Of a stretch of 19,684 nucleotides of DNA, positions 15,321 through 19,684 are shown piece by piece. A program made the position numbers and the translations under genes. The notes under the pieces were generated by a model that saw only the letters and a list, made by a program, of their open reading frames with translations, searched no databases and was not told where the DNA came from. Each line of letters starts with the position of its first letter. The stretch's first letter is position 1. Origin of the DNA: an uncultured Bacteroides sp. (GTDB lineage: Bacteria > Bacteroidota > Bacteroidia > Bacteroidales > Bacteroidaceae); contig NZ_CABUHK010000093.1 in assembly GCF_902491285.1 (NCBI RefSeq), positions 1 to 19,684 on the forward strand. The letters are read 5' to 3'.

Positions 15321-15378
15321 GAGACGAACAAACAATGTAAAAAGAGCGATGAAAAGTTTGTTAACTTGTAAAAAGTTG
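15321..15378 (+). repeat. Leader segment resembling that of the upstream lipoprotein gene
   Basis: Begins GAGACGAACAAACA and ends GTTTGTTAACTTGTAAAAAG. The lipoprotein upstream region begins GAGACAAACAAACA (14521) and has GTTTGCAAACCTGTAAAAAA (14574-14593). The ends match at 13/14 and 16/20 positions, while the middle is about 17 nt shorter here. It looks like a diverged copy of the same control sequence. Confidence 0.45.
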
Positions 15379-15449
15379 GCAAGCTTTTGCTTTATTGTGA
15401 ATTATTTCTAAAAAAAAGTGATATATAGTCCGCTACTAATATAATTACC

Positions 15450-15457
15450 TACCTTTA
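15450..15457 (+). promoter_or_regulatory. Candidate -7 box of the hybrid regulator gene
   Basis: TACCTTTA matches TAnnTTTG at five of the six specified positions, 35 nt before ATG 15493. No convincing -33 element. Co-transcription from the lipoprotein gene is also possible. Confidence 0.35.
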
Positions 15458-15492
15458 TCGCACATATCACATGAACAAAATATACTTAAAAT

Positions 15493-18400
15493 ATGAAGAA
15501 GGCTTGTTTCCTGTTATTGCTGTTGTCCCGATTTATTGCTGTGTATTCTATAGATACTCATTGGGATTTGGTTCCGATGGTCATTAAAAATGAAGCTGGA
15601 AATAACACTATATATAATATATGCTATGGGAGTAATGACTTTATTTGGCTTTCTACGGATAAAGGTATTACCCGTTATGACGGATTCCGATTTCGTGACT
15701 ATCCTTTAATAATGAGTATGGATTCTCTTTCGATGCCTCTTCATCAAACAGTTAAATCTTTGCGTGAGGGTCCTGACGGGTTGTATTATGCTTTATTATT
15801 TCAAGGTGGAATTACTTGTTTTGACCATGTGAATGAAACGTTTTTGCCATTGAGCTTTGACAAGCCTTTCAAGTTGAATGAGGTGCTGGATTTTTGCTGG
15901 CATGGCGGAAAATTATATCTAGCTACTTTACAGGGATTGTATGAAACTTCCGTTTCCCGCAAAACAGAAAGAAAGGGTGAATCCGTATTTTGTGTGTTGA
16001 ATCCGGAACCTTTAATAAAGGGAAAGATTACTGACCTTTGTATGGACGGAAAAGGTAACCTCTATTTTTCTGTGGACGGGAAAAAGGTGATGTCTTATAA
16101 TATTGCTTCAAAAAAAAGCTCTTTGATTAAGGAATGTAGTGTCGTGAGCAAACTATTTTTACAACAGGGCTATTTGTGGATTTGCGGATTGTGGAATGAT
16201 ATTATATGTTATGATCTTAAGACATATAACGAACGGGTGATTTTAATAAATAAGGCCGATAAGGTGGGAGTCTTCAACTTCCGCGTCACAGATTTGGTTT
16301 TTAAGGATAAGAAAACTTTTTATCTGACAACTTGGGACGGATTATTCAAATTAAGTTTTGACAATGAGAATTTGTGTGAGAGCCCGTTTACACAAACTTG
16401 GTTGACGGGTGAGGTCAAAGTCACCCGCCCGGATATTGAAAACAGGATGACAAGCTTGTTATGGGATGACAGGCAGCAGATTCTTTGGGTAGGTACTTTT
16501 GGCGGCGGAATTGTAAAATTTGATATCAGTAATAGTACATATAGCCGGGTAAAACAGAATTTTGAATCAAGAATAGGCGGTATTGTTGAAGATGATAAGG
16601 GATATGTCTGGTTGGCGATGTCCGATGGAGGTATTATGAAGAGTACTGCACCGATGCTTTCGATGGATACACGGTTCGAACGGTGGACAAAGGTATCTGA
16701 ATTTTCCGGATGTTATACTATCTATAAATGTAGGAATGGGTATATCTGGTTGGGGGACAAACAGGGCAAAATTATTTTTATTAATCCCGTGACTGAGAAA
16801 ATAGAGTCTTTTCAACTGCAGACGGACGCAGGAAAAAATATGCAGGCAGCTATTCACTGTTTTTGTCAGGATTCACGGAATCGTTTATGGGTAGGTACTT
16901 CGGAAGGATTGATACAAGTAGAACCTAAAAGTAACAAATGTAAAAAAACAGATTTGCCTGCCGGGATAAAGAGTATATTTGCTCTGCGAGAAGATAAAGA
17001 AGGTAATATTTGGATTGGTACCAATAAGGGACTGAAAAGGATTACGACAGAAGATGACCGGATTAAGGTGGAAGGAAATTATGAAAAAGAGAATGGATTG
17101 GAGGAAGCTGCCGTACAGACTATTTATGTGAATAATTATAATCAGATTTATGCAGCTTACCTTAATGCCGTTGTCTGTATTGACGGAAGAGAACAAGAAA
17201 AGGTGGAGTCTGTATATACTTTGCAGAATGGATTGCCGAATGGGCATATATGCTGTATGGTCGATGATTATGTCGGTAGCATATGGGCTGGGAATAATGT
17301 GGGGGTCATGACGGTTCGAAATGGGCAGACGGCTTTCTATAATTATTTGTTGGTAGGTAACTGCAACTCGGTATGTCGGCTGAACGATGGTCGACTGCTA
17401 TGGGCAAATTCATGGGGGTTGATTTTCTTTGACCCGTCTGCTGCTAAAGCAACCAAAAGGAAAAAACAGGTGATGCTGACAGATCTGGAGGTGAATGGAG
17501 AAACGATTCTGGCGGGAGAAGAACGGAATGGTCAGGTAGTTCTTTCCGCTTCACCGGAAAAGCAGGAGAAACTGGTCTTTTCCAGCAGGAACAATAATTT
17601 TCATTTATATTTCTCAGATTTGCGTTACGGAATGTCTCAACGTAAAATAGCCTATCGCTTGCTTCCTATGGATGAGGATTGGAAGATGATGCCCCTTGAG
17701 GAAGGTTTGTGGTACAACGGATTATTTCCCGGAGAATATACTTTGCAGACGAAATTAGTATTTCCGGACGGAAAGGAAGGTGAAGTGTATCAGATAGATG
17801 TAGTGGTGAAAAGTAAATGGTACTATACAGTGTGGGCTTATATGGCATATGCGGTGTTGACGATTTTGCTGTGCTGGTTTATTTATTCTTATATAAAGAA
17901 GAAAGAATTACATAAGCAATTGCGTCGTGACCGGGAGATAATATTACGGGAGAATCTGAATCTGGAAAGAATGAAGCAGGAGCAGAAACGGGAGAAAGAA
18001 GAAATGAGAAGACGTCTGCTCATGTTGTTTGTACAGGATTTGCGTACTCCTCTTCTGTTGGTTTTTGCTCCGTTGAAAGATTTGCAAAGTAAATTGAAGG
18101 GGCAGGACTCATCTCTGCAAGTGGCATACCGGAATGCGCTCCGTATGTTGGATGCTTGTGACCAGTTGACGGCTATTTACGGGCGACCGGAGGGAATGGC
18201 TGTAAAACTGGAAATAGCTTCTTATCCGGTAGAAAAGATAATTGATAGTAATCTTTTTAAGATTCGCGAGGTGTTGAAAGCTTACTCCATAGATTTCCGT
18301 AGCGAGATAAGGGTCAGGAAAGAGCTGGAATTTTGTGTGGATAAAAAGAAGATAGAATTTATTATCCATAATCTTTTGACTAACGCTTTCACTCATACAA

Positions 18401-19638
18401 ATTATACGGGGGTCGTCTCTTTCTCTGTATACGAAACGGTATGGGATAATACGACTTATGTTAGCTTGATGGTGGCGGATAATGGAAAGGACGAAGTAAA
18501 AACACTTGAACAGCAGTTGAGTGAAGATGATTTGTCGGATAATGAACTGTCTACCACGCAATTGGGATTTCTTACCGTGCAGCAGATGGTTGAAGCTCAT
18601 CACGGAATGATCTCTTTCGAAAGTTCTCCGGGAAAAGGGACGAAGGTGACGATACATCTTCCTATTGATAAATCTGTCTTTGATAATGATTCGAATATCT
18701 TGTTTGTTCATCCGGAAGAACTGACGGAGCCGAAGCCTGAACCGGCAGAAGAACCGGAAGTCTCAACAGATAGCGGGATGACACCGGAATCTCCGGTAGC
18801 TGTAGTGTCACCACAGTCTGCTGTCGGAGAAGTGAAACAGTCTCAGATTGTTGCTGATAATAAGAAGACGATATTGATTGTAGAGGATCATAAAGACATT
18901 CGTCTGTATTTGAAGGTACTGTTGAGTCAGGAGTACAACTTATTGATGGCAATCAATGGTCAGGAAGGGGTTGATATGGCAATAAAGGAACTTCCCGATC
19001 TGATACTCTGTGATGTGATGATGCCGGTAAAGGATGGGTTTGAATGTTGTCGTGAACTGAAAGAGGGACTTGAAACTTGTGGTATTCCTATTATCATGTT
19101 GACTGCAAAGGTGGAAGATGAGGATGTCATTCACGGACTGGAATTGGGTGCGGATGATTATATTCTGAAACCTTTTACTCCCAGCATATTAATAGCTAAA
19201 ATGCGTAACCTGATTAACGGGCGTCAGGCATTGAAGCAGATGTATGCTAAGTTGTTTATGCTGCCCGGTGCGGATGCAGCCGTGATTGATGACGAAACGG
19301 AAGAGGTGGCGGAAGAAGTGAAAAAAGAAGATCCGTTTATCAATTCTGTTATTAAGATTATTGAAGAGAATATCTGTGAGGCTGATTTTAGCGTGAAGAA
19401 ACTAGCATCGGAAATGAATATGAGTCAGCCTACTCTTTATCGGAAAGTAAAGCAGAGTACAGACTATACCATTATCGAACTTATCCGGGGAGTACGTATG
19501 CGCCGTGCGGCCGTATTGTTGAAAACCAAACAATATGCAGTGCAGGAAGTGGCGGAAATGGTGGGATATAATGATATACCGACTTTCCGCAAACATTTTG
19601 TGGATGCTTTTGGCACAACTCCTTCTACATATGAATAA
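15493..19638 (+). CDS. Hybrid two-component system regulator with degenerate kinase
   Basis: 1381 residues. Signal peptide (1-about 20). Periplasmic two-propeller sensor (about 25-690) with Reg_prop repeats such as EGNIWIGTNKGL, NRLWVGTSEGL and GYVWLAMSDGG. Y_Y_Y domain (about 700-770), membrane segment (about 779-800), coiled-coil linker. The dimerisation helix reads VQDLRTP where the family has SHExRTP: the phosphoacceptor is Gln848. In the ATPase domain (about 950-1065) Asn964 of the N-box remains, but the G1 box is DNGKD (996-1000) and the G2 box is TTQLGF (1021-1026). A Pro/Glu-rich linker (about 1072-1122) precedes an intact receiver (Glu1131, Asp1132, phosphoacceptor Asp1174, Thr1204, Lys1226) and an AraC HTH (about 1281-1381). 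Ligand binding outside would normally control DNA binding inside through phosphorelay. Here the relay start looks lost, so another kinase or direct conformational control is needed. No SusC/SusD genes occur in the window. Confidence 0.95.
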   Translation: MKKACFLLLLLSRFIAVYSIDTHWDLVPMVIKNEAGNNTIYNICYGSNDFIWLSTDKGITRYDGFRFRDYPLIMSMDSLSMPLHQTVKSLREGPDGLYYALLFQGGITCFDHVNETFLPLSFDKPFKLNEVLDFCWHGGKLYLATLQGLYETSVSRKTERKGESVFCVLNPEPLIKGKITDLCMDGKGNLYFSVDGKKVMSYNIASKKSSLIKECSVVSKLFLQQGYLWICGLWNDIICYDLKTYNERVILINKADKVGVFNFRVTDLVFKDKKTFYLTTWDGLFKLSFDNENLCESPFTQTWLTGEVKVTRPDIENRMTSLLWDDRQQILWVGTFGGGIVKFDISNSTYSRVKQNFESRIGGIVEDDKGYVWLAMSDGGIMKSTAPMLSMDTRFERWTKVSEFSGCYTIYKCRNGYIWLGDKQGKIIFINPVTEKIESFQLQTDAGKNMQAAIHCFCQDSRNRLWVGTSEGLIQVEPKSNKCKKTDLPAGIKSIFALREDKEGNIWIGTNKGLKRITTEDDRIKVEGNYEKENGLEEAAVQTIYVNNYNQIYAAYLNAVVCIDGREQEKVESVYTLQNGLPNGHICCMVDDYVGSIWAGNNVGVMTVRNGQTAFYNYLLVGNCNSVCRLNDGRLLWANSWGLIFFDPSAAKATKRKKQVMLTDLEVNGETILAGEERNGQVVLSASPEKQEKLVFSSRNNNFHLYFSDLRYGMSQRKIAYRLLPMDEDWKMMPLEEGLWYNGLFPGEYTLQTKLVFPDGKEGEVYQIDVVVKSKWYYTVWAYMAYAVLTILLCWFIYSYIKKKELHKQLRRDREIILRENLNLERMKQEQKREKEEMRRRLLMLFVQDLRTPLLLVFAPLKDLQSKLKGQDSSLQVAYRNALRMLDACDQLTAIYGRPEGMAVKLEIASYPVEKIIDSNLFKIREVLKAYSIDFRSEIRVRKELEFCVDKKKIEFIIHNLLTNAFTHTNYTGVVSFSVYETVWDNTTYVSLMVADNGKDEVKTLEQQLSEDDLSDNELSTTQLGFLTVQQMVEAHHGMISFESSPGKGTKVTIHLPIDKSVFDNDSNILFVHPEELTEPKPEPAEEPEVSTDSGMTPESPVAVVSPQSAVGEVKQSQIVADNKKTILIVEDHKDIRLYLKVLLSQEYNLLMAINGQEGVDMAIKELPDLILCDVMMPVKDGFECCRELKEGLETCGIPIIMLTAKVEDEDVIHGLELGADDYILKPFTPSILIAKMRNLINGRQALKQMYAKLFMLPGADAAVIDDETEEVAEEVKKEDPFINSVIKIIEENICEADFSVKKLASEMNMSQPTLYRKVKQSTDYTIIELIRGVRMRRAAVLLKTKQYAVQEVAEMVGYNDIPTFRKHFVDAFGTTPSTYE

Positions 19639-19647
19639 AAAAATGAC

Positions 19648-19655
19648 TACTTTTG
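19648..19655 (+). promoter_or_regulatory. -7 box for a gene beyond the window
   Basis: TACTTTTG followed by CAC, a full TAnnTTTG match only 10 nt after the regulator stop. It suggests that the next gene lies downstream on the plus strand and starts just outside the window. No -33 TTTG is visible. Confidence 0.45.
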
Positions 19656-19684
19656 CACGCGAAAACCCTAAAAAGAAGGAATTA

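Noticed and set aside
18109..18711. Minus-strand frame of 200 codons inside the hybrid regulator
   Set aside because: Shadow of the kinase domain coding sequence, with no domain or ribosome site.

Overview
The window is chromosomal DNA from a gut Bacteroides. Evidence for this: the AT-leaning composition; a 1381-residue hybrid two-component regulator of the Bacteroidetes type; lipoprotein fimbrillins of the FimA/Mfa family; weak Shine-Dalgarno sequences; and promoters that fit the Bacteroides primary sigma-factor consensus (TTTG, about 19-21 nt, TAnnTTTG). I am confident of the genus but cannot name the species.

Bases 1-4200 (minus strand) are housekeeping-like. They hold the 5' end of a PhoH-type NTPase gene (cut by the window edge), a DUF5715 lipoprotein that keeps an M15-peptidase-like zinc site, and a two-gene NfeD-flotillin operon with a clear promoter. 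Between the flotillin gene and the DUF5715 gene is an exact tandem array of six 22-bp units, each a small dyad.

Bases 4460-14125 (minus strand) are a type V (FimA/Mfa) pilus locus. In transcription order: DUF3575 outer-membrane protein, DUF3868/OmpA-like/TPR protein, strong terminator, long leader, Mfa1-type major shaft subunit, internal terminator-like hairpin, FimB/Mfa2-type anchor, FimA-like accessory subunit, very large DUF4906-type tip protein, and an 87-residue protein of unknown function. The DUF3575 and major-subunit transcripts start from promoters with the same layout (ATTAACG, 17 nt, TAYCTTTGCA), so the two units are probably co-regulated. The three polymerising subunits carry an Arg-containing maturation site 33-36 residues after the lipid-modified Cys. 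The anchor lacks an obvious one, as expected for type V assembly.

Bases 14600-19684 (plus strand) hold an unrecognised Cys-rich lipoprotein and then the hybrid two-component regulator, divergent from the pilus locus. The regulator is the most unusual gene here. Its periplasmic propeller, Y_Y_Y domain, membrane segment, receiver (Asp1174) and AraC-type output look intact, but the kinase phosphoacceptor His is Gln848 and both glycine-rich ATP-lid boxes have decayed. It looks like a pseudokinase hybrid regulator and has no SusC/SusD genes beside it within the window. Control of the adjacent pilus is an attractive but unproven role.
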